Part shown: positions 16,382 through 25,321 of the stretch, in pieces
Layout of the letters: each line of letters opens with the position of its first letter
How positions within the stretch are numbered: the stretch's first letter is position 1
DNA from: Paraburkholderia nodosa DSM 21604
GTDB taxonomy: Bacteria > Pseudomonadota > Gammaproteobacteria > Burkholderiales > Burkholderiaceae
Reading direction: 5' to 3'
Assembly: GCF_000519185.1 (NCBI RefSeq)
Contig: NZ_JAFA01000007.1
Span: forward strand, 62,001-126,000
DNA: 64,000 nucleotides
Position numbers and translations under genes: made by a program
The notes under the pieces: generated by a model
The model's input: the letters and a program-made list of their open reading frames with translations, nothing else
The model's database searches: none
Told to the model about the DNA's origin: nothing

Positions 16382-17242
16382 ATGCCACGCGCGATATGGA
16401 AAGGCGCCATCAGCTTCGGGCTCGTGTATGTGCCGGTCGAACTGTTCCCGGCTACGCAGAGCGAGCGTACTGGCTTCAATCTGCTCGACCGGCGCACGCT
16501 GGACCCGGTCGGCTACCAGCAGATCAACAAGCGCACGGGCAAGCCGATCCAGCACGACGACATCGTGCGCGGCTACGAGTATGAAAAAGGCGCCTACGTG
16601 GTGATGTCCGAGGAGGAGATCAAGGCCGCGAGCCCTGAATCGACGCAGACGGTCGATTTGCTCGCGTTCGTGGAGGCAGCGCAGGTCTCCTTTCTCTACC
16701 TCGACACGCCGTACTGGCTCGCCCCCGACAAGCGCGCGGGCAAGACCTATGCGCTGCTGCGCGACGCGCTCGCGGCGAGCGGCAAGATCGGCATTGCGAG
16801 CGTCGTGCTGCACAGCCGGCAGCATCTCGCGGCGCTCGTGGCGGCGGGCCCCGCGCTTGCGCTGCAAACGCTGCGGTGGGCCACCGAGGTGCGCGAGTTC
16901 GACGTGGTGAAGAGCGTGCCCAGGCGTGCAAAAGCCGCGGGCGTGAGCACGCATGAGTTGCAAATGGCGCGCAAGCTCATCGACGACATGAGCGCGGACT
17001 GGGACCCCGAAACGTATCGCGACACCTACCGCGACGCGATTCTCGAACTGGCCGGGCGCAAGGCGCGCGAAGGCAAGGCGCACGAACTCACGCACGTCGA
17101 GGCGCCCGCGCCCGAGCGGCGCGGTGCGGATATCGTCGACCTTTCCGAATTGCTCAAGCGCAGTCTCGGCAAGCGCGGCGAGAGCGGCGCGGGTGCGCCG
17201 ACCGGTAAACCGGCGCCGAAGCGCGGACGGCGCGCGGCGTGA
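16382..17242 (+). CDS. ku: Ku DNA end-binding protein (non-homologous end joining)
   Basis: 286 residues from ATG 16382, preceded by GAGGAGGG about 6-12 bases upstream; the open frame to 16247 is not supported. The N-terminus MPRAIWKGAISFGLVYVPVELF is diagnostic for bacterial Ku, as is FNLLDRRTLDPVGYQQINKRTGK. The core includes DLLAFVEAAQVSFLYLDTPYWLAPD and LRWATEVREF. The C-terminus is Lys/Arg-rich, as in Ku proteins that contact LigD. The homodimer rings broken DNA ends and recruits LigD for repair when no sister copy is available. ligD follows 42 bases downstream in the same direction, an operon-like arrangement. The upstream gap (16137-16381) separates it from the divergent kinase gene and shows no clear regulatory motif. 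Confidence 0.95.
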   Translation: MPRAIWKGAISFGLVYVPVELFPATQSERTGFNLLDRRTLDPVGYQQINKRTGKPIQHDDIVRGYEYEKGAYVVMSEEEIKAASPESTQTVDLLAFVEAAQVSFLYLDTPYWLAPDKRAGKTYALLRDALAASGKIGIASVVLHSRQHLAALVAAGPALALQTLRWATEVREFDVVKSVPRRAKAAGVSTHELQMARKLIDDMSADWDPETYRDTYRDAILELAGRKAREGKAHELTHVEAPAPERRGADIVDLSELLKRSLGKRGESGAGAPTGKPAPKRGRRAA

Positions 17243-17284
17243 TGAACGCGCGCGCGGCTCAGAGAGAGAAACAAGGGGCGAACG

Positions 17285-19888
17285 ATGAAGCAAAAGCTCG
17301 AAGTCTACGAACAGAAACGCCGCTTCGACGAAACGCCGGAGCCGCGCGGCAGGGCCGCTCGCCACAGCGCGCGACCACGCGATGGTGAAGGGTCGTTCGT
17401 GATCCAGCGTCACGACGCGCGGCGGCTGCATTACGACTTTCGCCTCGAACTGGACGGCACGCTCAAGTCGTGGGCCATTCCCAAGGGCCCGAGCCTCGAC
17501 CCAGCGGTGAAACGGCTCGCCGTGCATGTGGAGGATCATCCGCTCGAATATGGCTCGTTCGAAGGGCGCATTCCCGAAGGCAGCTATGGCGCAGGCGCGG
17601 TGGCGATCTGGGACCACGGCGTGTGGCGTCCCGAGGGTGGCTTGCGCGGCGCGCGCGAAGGCTATGCGCAAGGCAAACTCAAGTTCACGCTGGAGGGCGA
17701 GCGGCTGCACGGCGGCTGGGCGCTCGTGCGCAGCCCCATCCACGACGGCAAACAGGAGAGCTGGCTGCTCATCAAGCAGCGCGACGACGAGGCCGTGCCC
17801 GAAGACGAATTCCACGTCGTCGAGGACAAACCTGCCGCGTCGAAAGCGTCGAAGGCATCGAAAAAGCGCCCGCGGGCGGGCAACGGGGCCGCGAAGCAGG
17901 CGGCTGCGACGGCACTGGAAGGCGCGGTGCGCGCACCGCTGCCGGACACACTCGCCCCTGAACTCGCGACGCCCGCCGATGCCCCACCCCACGGCGACAC
18001 CTGGCTCTACGAATTGAAATTCGACGGCTACCGCGTGCTGGCGCGCATCGACCGGCTCGCGCGCGGCAAGGGCGATGTGCGTATCTTCACTCGCACCGGC
18101 AACGACTGGACGGCGAAGTTCCCGCGCCAGGTGGAAGCGCTGCGCGCGCTGAAGGTCGAATCGGCGTGGCTGGACGGCGAGGCCGTGGTGCTCGACGCGG
18201 CCGGCGTGCCCAACTTCCAGGCGCTGCAGAACGCGTTCGACGCGGGGCGCGCCGACGACATCACGTTCTGGCTCTTCGATCTGCCCTGGCTCGACGGCGC
18301 GGACTTGCGCAACGTGGCGCTCGAGTCGCGGCGCGACAAGCTCTCGGCGCTGCTTGCCCAGAAGCCTGACGACGCGCTGCGTTTTTCGGAGGCCTTCGAA
18401 GGCGAGCCGAAGGCAATGCTCGAAGCCGCCTGCGAGGCGAATCTCGAAGGGCTCGTTGCCAAGCGGCGCGACAGCCCTTACACGTCCACGCGCAGCGCCG
18501 CGTGGCTCAAGCTGCGCTGCTCCCGGCGCCAGGAGTTCGTGATCGGCGGCTATACGGAACCGAAGGGCAGCCGCGAGGGGTTCGGCGCGCTGCTGATCGG
18601 CGTGCATGGCGACGATGGCACGCTGCAATATGCCGGCAAGGTGGGAACGGGTTTCGACGCAGCGCGGCTCGACGCGATTGCGGGCGAACTGCGTGCGCGC
18701 GAGCGCAAAACCTCGCCGTTCGCGGCGGTGCCGGCGGCCGAGCGTCGCGCGGGCGTGCACTGGGTGCGGCCCGAACTCGTGGCGGAGGTGCGCTTCAAGA
18801 CCTGGACGAGCGCGGGCGTGGTGCGCCAGGCGTCGTTCGTCGGGCTGCGTACGGACAAGCCTGCGAAGGACATCGTGCGCGAAGCGCAATCGCCGCCGGT
18901 GCAAGCAGCGTCGAAACATCGGGAAAAGCAGGTCGCAGAGCAAGCTTCGACGAACGCGCCAAAGACGGCGAGCCGCACGCGCCGCGCCGGGCACGACGAA
19001 GCCGAGGTCGCCGGCGTGCGCATCACGCATCCCGAACGCGTGATCGACGCGCAAAGCGGACTGCGCAAGATCGATCTCGTCGAGTACTTCGAAGCGATTT
19101 CCGCATGGCTGCTGCCGCACGTGCAGGGGCGGCCCGTGGCCCTCGCGCGCGCGCCCAAGGGTGTGGGCGGCGAGCTTTTCTTCCAGAAGCACGCCAACGC
19201 GCTGCAGATTCCCCATGCCACGCAGCACGCCGGCCTCGATCCGGGCCATGCGCCGCTGCTCACCCTCGATTCCACCGAGGCGCTGGTCGGCGCGGCGCAG
19301 ATGGACACGATCGAACTGCACACCTGGAATGCGCTCGCGGCGAGCATCGAAAAGCCCGACCGCATCGTCTTCGACCTGGACCCCGATCCCTCGCTCGCAT
19401 GGGAGCGCATGCTCGAGGCCGCGCAGCTCACGCGCGAGCTGCTCGACGCGCTGGGCCTGCGGGCATGGTGCAAGACGAGCGGTGGACGGGGCCTGCACCT
19501 GGTCGTGCCGCTCACGCGCCATACCGGCTGGGCCGAGGCGAAGGACTTCGCGCGCGCGGTGGCGAGCTACATGGCGGCGACGCTGCCCGAGCGCTTCAGC
19601 GCGAAGATGGGGCCGCAAAACCGCAAGGGCCGCATTTTCGTCGACTACCTGCGCAACAACCGCGGCGCGAGCACGGCCGCGGCGTATGCGCCACGGGCGC
19701 GGCCCGGTCTCGGCGTCTCGGTGCCGGTGGATTGGGACGAACTGCACACGCTCACCGGTGGCGACCAGTGGAACGTCGCGAACGTGCGCGAGCGGCTCAA
19801 AGCATTGCGTGTCGATCCGTGGAGCGACTACGGAATGGCGCGCCAGCGCCTTACGGCTTCTATGCGGAAACAACTCGACGTGAAGTGA
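17285..19888 (+). CDS. ligD: ATP-dependent DNA ligase D (phosphoesterase-ligase-polymerase)
   Basis: 867 residues. Domain order: 3'-phosphoesterase at about 35-180 (SFVIQRHDARRLHYDFRLELDG and the EDHPLEYGSFEGRIPEG segment), ATP-dependent ligase at about 215-540 with Lys245 in YELKFDGYR as the adenylated residue, and the primase-polymerase domain at about 575-860 with the metal-binding FDLDPDPS motif. This N-terminal phosphoesterase order is common in proteobacterial LigD and unlike mycobacterial LigD. The enzyme trims, fills and seals broken ends held by Ku. The linkers are Lys/Ala-rich (near residue 195 and 545). It follows ku by 42 bases and probably shares its transcript. A short hairpin lies about 90 bases downstream. 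Confidence 0.96.
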   Translation: MKQKLEVYEQKRRFDETPEPRGRAARHSARPRDGEGSFVIQRHDARRLHYDFRLELDGTLKSWAIPKGPSLDPAVKRLAVHVEDHPLEYGSFEGRIPEGSYGAGAVAIWDHGVWRPEGGLRGAREGYAQGKLKFTLEGERLHGGWALVRSPIHDGKQESWLLIKQRDDEAVPEDEFHVVEDKPAASKASKASKKRPRAGNGAAKQAAATALEGAVRAPLPDTLAPELATPADAPPHGDTWLYELKFDGYRVLARIDRLARGKGDVRIFTRTGNDWTAKFPRQVEALRALKVESAWLDGEAVVLDAAGVPNFQALQNAFDAGRADDITFWLFDLPWLDGADLRNVALESRRDKLSALLAQKPDDALRFSEAFEGEPKAMLEAACEANLEGLVAKRRDSPYTSTRSAAWLKLRCSRRQEFVIGGYTEPKGSREGFGALLIGVHGDDGTLQYAGKVGTGFDAARLDAIAGELRARERKTSPFAAVPAAERRAGVHWVRPELVAEVRFKTWTSAGVVRQASFVGLRTDKPAKDIVREAQSPPVQAASKHREKQVAEQASTNAPKTASRTRRAGHDEAEVAGVRITHPERVIDAQSGLRKIDLVEYFEAISAWLLPHVQGRPVALARAPKGVGGELFFQKHANALQIPHATQHAGLDPGHAPLLTLDSTEALVGAAQMDTIELHTWNALAASIEKPDRIVFDLDPDPSLAWERMLEAAQLTRELLDALGLRAWCKTSGGRGLHLVVPLTRHTGWAEAKDFARAVASYMAATLPERFSAKMGPQNRKGRIFVDYLRNNRGASTAAAYAPRARPGLGVSVPVDWDELHTLTGGDQWNVANVRERLKALRVDPWSDYGMARQRLTASMRKQLDVK

Positions 19889-19977
19889 AAGCAGATCGTC
19901 AGATTGGCTAAATTTGTAAGGCAACAAGGCTTGACAGCGTAAGCTTGTCACACAAAAATTGCATGTCGTCCCTCAAG

Positions 19978-19996
19978 ACGGCGCGCAAGGCGCCGT
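19978..19996. terminator. Short GC-rich hairpin after ligD
   Basis: ACGGCGC (19978-19984) and GCGCCGT (19990-19996) form a perfect 7-bp stem with a 5-base loop, 90 bases beyond ligD. There is no T-tract, so the terminator call is weak. The flanking 19889-20151 gap also has TTGACA at 19931, but no matching -10 element was found. Confidence 0.35.
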
Positions 19997-20151
19997 TATC
20001 GGGAAGGAGAGACAACGCCGGCGCTCGCATCGCGCCAGCGCTGCAAGGTCGGCCGCGCGTCTAGGCACCTTCAGGTTAGCCCCGGGGACAGGGATGACCG
20101 CCAGAAACGACGCGCACCGCACATAAAACTGATAAGGCCTACGAACGTTTC

Positions 20152-21680
20152 ATGCGAATTTCCACACGACTCCTTCTTCTGGTCATCACGGCGCTGATCG
20201 GCTTGATCGCCATTGGCGGCTATGGGCTCGTCAGCCTCAAGCGGGAAATGCTCGACGAAACGCGCGGCAAGATCACGAATCTGCTGCAAATGGCGGAGCA
20301 TCTCGCCACCTTCTATCACGACCAGGAAGTCGCCGGGAAATGACCCGCGAGCAGGCGCAGGCGGCCACACAGCAGGCGCTGAACCAGCTCAACTATTCCG
20401 ATCGAAGCTACTTCTGGGCGCGCCTGCCCGACGGCACGACGCTGGTTCACCGCAATCTGGCGTCGATCGGCAGGGTCAATGTCGGCAAGGCGCCCGACGG
20501 GCGGCCCGACACCGATCTTTACCGCGAGATGCTCGCGCGCGAACACATCCCCGTGATGATGACGATGGCCAAACACCCCGCCACGGGCCAACTCACGGCG
20601 AAGATGAACGGCATCGTGGAGTTCGCGCCGTGGGGCTGGTGGATCGGCACGGGCTTCTTTCTCGACGATATCGACGCCACCTTCTGGCGCACCGGCCGCG
20701 TGCTGCTCGCACTCATCATCGCGGCGGTGGCGGGCATCGGCGTGCTGTCGTGGCAGATCATCCGCAATCTAGTGGGCACGCTCGGCGGCGAACCGCACTA
20801 TGCGGTGGCGGTCACGCACCGTATCGCGACGGGCGACCTGACCGGCAACGTCGAGTTGCGGCCCGGCGACGAACGCAGCCTGCTGGCGTCGATTGCGCGC
20901 ATGCAAACGAGCCTCGTCACCATGATCAGCGAGATCCGGTCAGGCGCGGAATCCGTGACGTCGGGCGCGGGCGAGATCGCCGCGGGCAATACGGACCTCT
21001 CGTCGCGCACCGAAGAGCAGGCCGCCTCGCTGCAGCAAACCGCGGCCAGCATGGAGCAGCTCACCTCGACGGTGCAGAACAACGAGGTCAACGCCAACCA
21101 CGCTCGCCAGCTCGTTTCCACGGCCAGCACGGCGGCGGCCGATGGCGGCGCGGCGGTGGCGGCGGTGGTGGATACGATGTCGGCCATTCAGAACTCTTCG
21201 GAAAAAATGGTCGAGATCACGGGCGTGATCGAAGGCATCGCGTTCCAGACCAACATTCTTGCGCTCAACGCCGCCGTGGAGGCCGCGCGCGCGGGCGAGG
21301 AAGGGCGCGGATTCGCGGTCGTCGCCTCCGAAGTGCGTTCGCTTGCGCAGCGCAGCGCGAGCGCGGCGCGCGAAATCAAGGTGCTGATCGACGCATCGGT
21401 CGGGCAGGTGCGCGAGGGGTCGGAGCGCGTGCGCGCGGCTGGCGCGACGATGGAGAGCATCGTGCGCTCGGTCGAAAACGTCACGGACATCATCACGGGC
21501 ATCTCCGAGGCTTCGTCCGAGCAGCGTCTTGGCATCGAGCAGATCGGCCGCGCCGTCACGCAGATGGACGAGGTGACACAGCAGAACGCGGCGCTCGTGG
21601 AAGAGGCCGCTGCCGCCGCCGATTCGCTCTCGGGGCAGGCACACCGGCTTTCACAGGCGGTGTCGATTTTCCGGACCTGA
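20152..21680 (+). pseudogene. Methyl-accepting chemotaxis protein, split by a one-base frameshift
   Basis: Two overlapping ORFs form one chemoreceptor. ORF 1 (20152-20343) gives the first membrane helix (LLLLVITALIGLIAIGGYGLV) and the start of a periplasmic single-Cache domain, ending ...FYHDQEVAGK. ORF 2 (20340-21680) begins MTREQAQAATQQALNQLNY, which continues the Cache domain without loss of a residue. GGGAAATGA at 20335-20343 would read through if the A-run had four As instead of three. Then come a second helix (LLALIIAAVAGIGVLSWQII), a HAMP-like region and the methyl-accepting domain with the hairpin tip GIAFQTNILALNAAVEAARAGEEGRGFAVVASEVRSL. There is no C-terminal NWETF pentapeptide. 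It could be a true lesion, a sequence error, or less likely two coupled polypeptides. Confidence 0.8.
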
Positions 21681-21717
21681 TTGTCCTTTTTTTACCCGCA
21701 ATTGTCCTGAGACAATT
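21680..21717. promoter_or_regulatory. Candidate operator upstream of enuR (palindrome and direct repeat)
   Basis: The region before the MocR gene holds AATTGTC-CTGA-GACAATT (21700-21717), a perfect 7-bp inverted repeat. It also has an 8-bp direct repeat ATTGTCCT at 21680 and 21701, exactly 21 bp apart. The ATTGT-N6-ACAAT arrangement recurs upstream of eutB. A site for EnuR autoregulation is plausible, but binding is unproven. Confidence 0.5.
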
Positions 21718-21771
21718 ATTTTCCGCCCCGTTTCTGAGCGACCATGAACGCTTACCGAGGAGCGGATCGAG

Positions 21772-23184
21772 ATGGCGTGGGCGACGATTTCGGGCGAGTG
21801 GCGTGACGCGGTCGGGGCCGCGCACGGCGCGGAGTCCAAATACAAACGGCTGGTCAAGGCGATTGCACAGGACATCGAGCGCGGAGCGCTCGTTTCCGGC
21901 GTGCGCCTCGCGCCGCAGCGCGAGGTGGCAGCGGAACTGGGCGTGAGCGTGCAGACGGTCACCAATGCCTACAAGGAACTCGAAAGACAGGGCCTGATTC
22001 GCTGCGAGGTAGGGCGCGGCAGCTTCGTCGCTGCGCGCGTGACCGAGTCGATGTCGAACTATATTCTCGACACGGCCGAGCGCGAGATCGTCGACTTTTC
22101 CATTGCGCGCATCGTCCACACGCCGCAGCACGACGCCGCGTGGCGCGACGTGTGCGCGACGCTCGCCACGCTGGACGATCAACCGTGGATTCGCTCGTTT
22201 CGCCCCATCGCGGGCTTCGAACATCATCGCCAGGCGGGCGCGGCGTGGCTCGCCTCGCTCAACATGCCGGTGAAACCCGAATCGCTCCTCATCACCAATG
22301 GCGCGGCGCACGGCATTTTCCTCGCGCTCGCGTCCACGGTCGGCCCCGGCGACACCGTGCTCTGCGAAAGTCTCACGGACCACGGTGTGATCGGCTCGGC
22401 AAACGTGCTGGGTTTCACGCTCAAGGGGCTCGAAATCGATGAATACGGCATCCGTCCCGAGCATTTCGAGGAGATGTGCGACAGCGAGCGCGTGAGTGCG
22501 CTCGTGTGCACGCCGACCTTCAACAATCCCACCATGTCCGTGCTGCCCGATTCGCGCCGCCGCGCGATTGCGCGCATCGCCCAGCGCTATGGCGTGTATG
22601 TGATCGAGGACGATGTGTATGGCGCGCTGCCCGCGAAAGCCAACGTGCCTGTTGCGAGCCTGATTCCCGAGCTGGCTTTCTATTGCACGAGCATGACCAA
22701 ATCAGTGCTCACCGGCCTGCGCACAGGCTATCTCGCCATGCCGCGCCGGCTTGCGCTGCGCGTGGAAAGCGTGCTGCGCGTGAGCAGCTGGATGGCGACT
22801 TCGCCGATTGCGGAAATCGCCACGCGCTGGATCATGGACGGCACCGCGCGCCGCCTCGTGGAACTGCAGCGCGAGCGGCTCGCGGCGCGCCAGGCGATGG
22901 TGCGCGCGGCCTTGGGCGACTATGTGCTCGGCGCGCATCCCAACGCGCTTTCCGCCTGGCTGCGTGTGCCCGACTACTGGCAGGCGGACCGCCTCGTGCG
23001 CGAATTGCGCAATCGCCAGATTGCCGTGACCTCGCCGGACCCATTTCTCGTGGGCGGCACTCAGCGTCCCAATGCGGTGCGCATCAGCCTTGGCGCGGAA
23101 GCTTCGGACGCCGCGTGCCGCAACGCGCTGCAGACCATGGCGGGCGTGTTCGAGCAGTATCCGCACGTGCACGATTTCAGCTAG
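21772..23184 (+). CDS. enuR: EnuR-type MocR regulator of ectoine/hydroxyectoine catabolism
   Basis: 470 residues from ATG 21772, preceded by GAGGAG about 9 bases upstream. The N-terminal GntR helix-turn-helix reads RLAPQREVAAELGVSVQTVTNAYKELERQGLI. The C-terminal aminotransferase-like domain has SLLITNGAAHGIFLAL, the TPTFNNPT segment and Lys310 in CTSMTKSVLTGLRTGYL, the residue expected to bind pyridoxal phosphate. Family knowledge: EnuR of Ruegeria represses ectoine genes and is relieved by the ectoine-derived metabolites N-alpha-acetyl-L-2,4-diaminobutyrate and L-2,4-diaminobutyrate, which contact the bound pyridoxal phosphate. It lies directly before eutB in the same direction, which with the neighbours supports the assignment. 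Shared palindromes before enuR and eutB are candidate binding sites. Confidence 0.8.
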   Translation: MAWATISGEWRDAVGAAHGAESKYKRLVKAIAQDIERGALVSGVRLAPQREVAAELGVSVQTVTNAYKELERQGLIRCEVGRGSFVAARVTESMSNYILDTAEREIVDFSIARIVHTPQHDAAWRDVCATLATLDDQPWIRSFRPIAGFEHHRQAGAAWLASLNMPVKPESLLITNGAAHGIFLALASTVGPGDTVLCESLTDHGVIGSANVLGFTLKGLEIDEYGIRPEHFEEMCDSERVSALVCTPTFNNPTMSVLPDSRRRAIARIAQRYGVYVIEDDVYGALPAKANVPVASLIPELAFYCTSMTKSVLTGLRTGYLAMPRRLALRVESVLRVSSWMATSPIAEIATRWIMDGTARRLVELQRERLAARQAMVRAALGDYVLGAHPNALSAWLRVPDYWQADRLVRELRNRQIAVTSPDPFLVGGTQRPNAVRISLGAEASDAACRNALQTMAGVFEQYPHVHDFS

Positions 23185-23213
23185 GCGTTTTTCGTATGCC
23201 GCGATGGGCGCGG

Positions 23214-23254
23214 ATTGTACCAGGACATTAGAAAGCCCGTTTTGGCTCATTAGA
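23214..23254. promoter_or_regulatory. Candidate operator of the eut/doe operon
   Basis: In the enuR-eutB gap, ATTGT-N6-ACATT (23214-23229) has the same layout as the palindrome before enuR. It overlaps a direct repeat CATTAGA at 23226-23232 and 23248-23254 (22 bp apart). Spaced repeats suit a MocR dimer. The eutB start follows at 23293. Confidence 0.45.
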
Positions 23255-23292
23255 CTGGATTGCACAGATTCACTGGAAGGAACGTGCATTTC

Positions 23293-24273
23293 ATGTCGTC
23301 GCTTTCGCTTTCGTCACTTTCGCTTGCGGATGTCTACCGCGCGCGCCAGCGCCTCGCGGGCCGCGTAGCGCACACCCCGCTCGTGGCGTCTCCCACCTTG
23401 TCGGCGCGCGTGGGCGTGCCGGTTTACTTCAAGCTCGAAACCGTGCAGCCCACGGGCAGCTTCAAGTTGCGCGGCGCGACCAATGCGGTGGCGCATCTCG
23501 CCGAGTCGGGCGTGAAGCGCGTCGTCACCGCATCCACGGGCAATCATGGCCGTGCGCTCGCCTATGCGGCCCACGCGCTGGGCATGGAGTCGGCCGTGTG
23601 CATGTCGTCGCTCGTGCCGCCCAACAAGGTCGAAGCCGTGGCCGCGCTGGGCGCGCGCGTGGTGATCGCGGGCAAGAGCCAGGACGAGGCGCAGATCGAA
23701 GCACAGCGCCTCATGCGAGAAGAAGGCTATGCGTTCGTGCCGCCGTTCGACGACCTGCGCGTGATCGCCGGGCAGGCCACCATCGGCCTCGAAATTCTCG
23801 AAGCGCTGCCCGACACTGCGACCCTCGTGGTGCCGCTGTCGGGCGGCGGACTCTTCAGCGGCGTGGCCTTCGCGGCGAAGCAGATTCGGCCGGACGTGCG
23901 CGCCATCGGCGTTTCGATGGCGCGCGGTGCGGCCATGCACGCGAGTCTCACGGCGGGCCATCCCGTCGACGTTGAGGAAAGCGAAACATTGGCCGATTCG
24001 CTGGGCGGCGGCATTGGTCTCGACAATCGCCACACCTTTGCGCTCACCCGAGCGCTGGCTGACGACGTCATCCTGCTCGGCGAGCCCTCGATCGTGCGCG
24101 GCGTGGCCCATGCGTACCGCGAAGAGCGTCTTGTGGTGGAAGGCGCGGGCGCGGTGGGCATGGCGGCGTTGCTCGACGGGCACATCGAGCGCAGCCAAGG
24201 CCCGATCGTGATCGTCGTGAGCGGCGCGAACATCGACATGACGGTGCACCGCCGCCTCGTGACGGAGGTTTGA
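23293..24273 (+). CDS. eutB: EutB, threonine dehydratase-like enzyme of hydroxyectoine use
   Basis: 326 residues from ATG 23293, with GGAAGGAA 10 bases upstream; the longer frame from 23260 is not needed. Fold-type II pyridoxal enzyme: Lys58 in PTGSFKLRGATN binds the cofactor, STGNHGRALAYAAHALG is the phosphate/asparagine loop, and VPLSGGGLFSGVAFA is the glycine-rich phosphate cup. Homologues resemble threonine/serine dehydratases but belong to ectoine clusters as EutB, thought to act with EutA and EutC on 5-hydroxyectoine. The stop is one base before eutC. It is the first gene of a five-gene operon with short gaps. EutA is not encoded nearby, which makes its partner unclear. Assignment depends on operon context. 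Confidence 0.8.
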   Translation: MSSLSLSSLSLADVYRARQRLAGRVAHTPLVASPTLSARVGVPVYFKLETVQPTGSFKLRGATNAVAHLAESGVKRVVTASTGNHGRALAYAAHALGMESAVCMSSLVPPNKVEAVAALGARVVIAGKSQDEAQIEAQRLMREEGYAFVPPFDDLRVIAGQATIGLEILEALPDTATLVVPLSGGGLFSGVAFAAKQIRPDVRAIGVSMARGAAMHASLTAGHPVDVEESETLADSLGGGIGLDNRHTFALTRALADDVILLGEPSIVRGVAHAYREERLVVEGAGAVGMAALLDGHIERSQGPIVIVVSGANIDMTVHRRLVTEV

Positions 24274-24274
24274 A

Positions 24275-25312
24275 ATGCATTCCGAGTTGTCACCCGAATT
24301 GCCACCTGAGTTGCCGCCGGTTACGTTGCTGGGCGCCGGGCAATTGCGCGAACTGGTCCCGCTCGATCTTGCGGCTGTCGATCAGGTCGAGTCCGCATTC
24401 GTTGCGCTCGCAACCGAAGCCGTTGTCATGCCGCCCGTTCTCAACCTTGCGCTGCCCGAGCGGCATGGCGAGGTCGATGTGAAGACGGCGTATCTGCCGC
24501 GCTTCGAGCAGTTCGCCATCAAGATCAGCCCCGGCTTTTTCGATAATCCCTCGCTCGGCCTGCCGAGCCTGAACGGGCTGATGCTGGTGCTGTCGGCGCG
24601 CACAGGTCTTACCGAAGCCGTGCTGCTCGACAACGGTTATCTGACTGCCGTGCGCACCGCCGCGGCGGGTGCCGTGGCCGCGCGCTGGCTTGCGCGTCCC
24701 GACGCGCGCCATGCGGCGATCATCGGCGCGGGCGAGCAGGCGCGCCTGCAGCTCGATGCGCTCATGCTGGTGCGCAAGATCGACAGCGTGAGCGTTTGGG
24801 CCCGCGATGCGGCACGTGCTTCCGACTTCGCCGCCGACGCCGAACGCCGCCACGGCGTACGCGCGCGCGTTGCCGCTTCGGCGCACGACGCGCTCGCGCA
24901 GGCCGACGTGGCCGTGACGACGACACCGAGCCGCACACCGCTCGTTCACGCGGCGGACCTGCACGCCGGTTTGCACCTCACGGCCATGGGCTCCGACGCC
25001 GAGTACAAGAACGAACTCGCGCCCTCGGTGTTCGAATCGGCGCGCTATGTTTGCGACCGCTTGCAGCAAACGCGCGTGCTCGGCGAACTCAGGCACGCGA
25101 TCGAAGCGCACAAGGTCGCGCCCGATCGCGGCTTCGCGGAGCTGGGCGAAGTCATCGCGGGCCGCCGCGAGGGCCGCGTACACGCAAACGACATCACGAT
25201 CTGCGACCTCACCGGCACCGGGGCGCAGGACACCGCCATTGCCGTTCTCGCCTTGCAGCGCGCCCGCGCGGCCGGTGCGGGCGCGGTGTTTCGCAACGCA
25301 GTCACGCCTTGA
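24275..25312 (+). CDS. eutC: EutC, ornithine cyclodeaminase-like ectoine-utilization protein
   Basis: 345 residues from ATG 24275, with GGAGG at 24264-24268. The protein belongs to the ornithine cyclodeaminase/mu-crystallin family: LTEAVLLDNGYLTAVRTAAAGAVAARWLARPD is the family core and HAAIIGAGEQARLQLDAL the NAD(P)-binding Rossmann motif. The C-terminal part (DLTGTGAQDTAIAVLALQRA) is also typical. In ectoine clusters this branch is EutC, proposed to act with EutB on hydroxyectoine or its products; the reaction is not established from sequence. The N-terminus has a short Pro/Glu/Leu-rich leader with repeated LPPEL-like units. The gene is almost fused to eutB (one base between) and 9 bases before doeA. 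Confidence 0.8.
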   Translation: MHSELSPELPPELPPVTLLGAGQLRELVPLDLAAVDQVESAFVALATEAVVMPPVLNLALPERHGEVDVKTAYLPRFEQFAIKISPGFFDNPSLGLPSLNGLMLVLSARTGLTEAVLLDNGYLTAVRTAAAGAVAARWLARPDARHAAIIGAGEQARLQLDALMLVRKIDSVSVWARDAARASDFAADAERRHGVRARVAASAHDALAQADVAVTTTPSRTPLVHAADLHAGLHLTAMGSDAEYKNELAPSVFESARYVCDRLQQTRVLGELRHAIEAHKVAPDRGFAELGEVIAGRREGRVHANDITICDLTGTGAQDTAIAVLALQRARAAGAGAVFRNAVTP

Positions 25313-25321
25313 GAGGGAAAG

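Noticed and set aside
16091..19951. 1286-codon open frame on the minus strand across ku and ligD
   Set aside because: It is fully antisense to two strongly supported genes, Arg/His/Ala-rich and without any recognizable domain.
19931..19960. TTGACA as a sigma-70 -35 box after ligD
   Set aside because: No acceptable -10 element lies 16-18 bases downstream.
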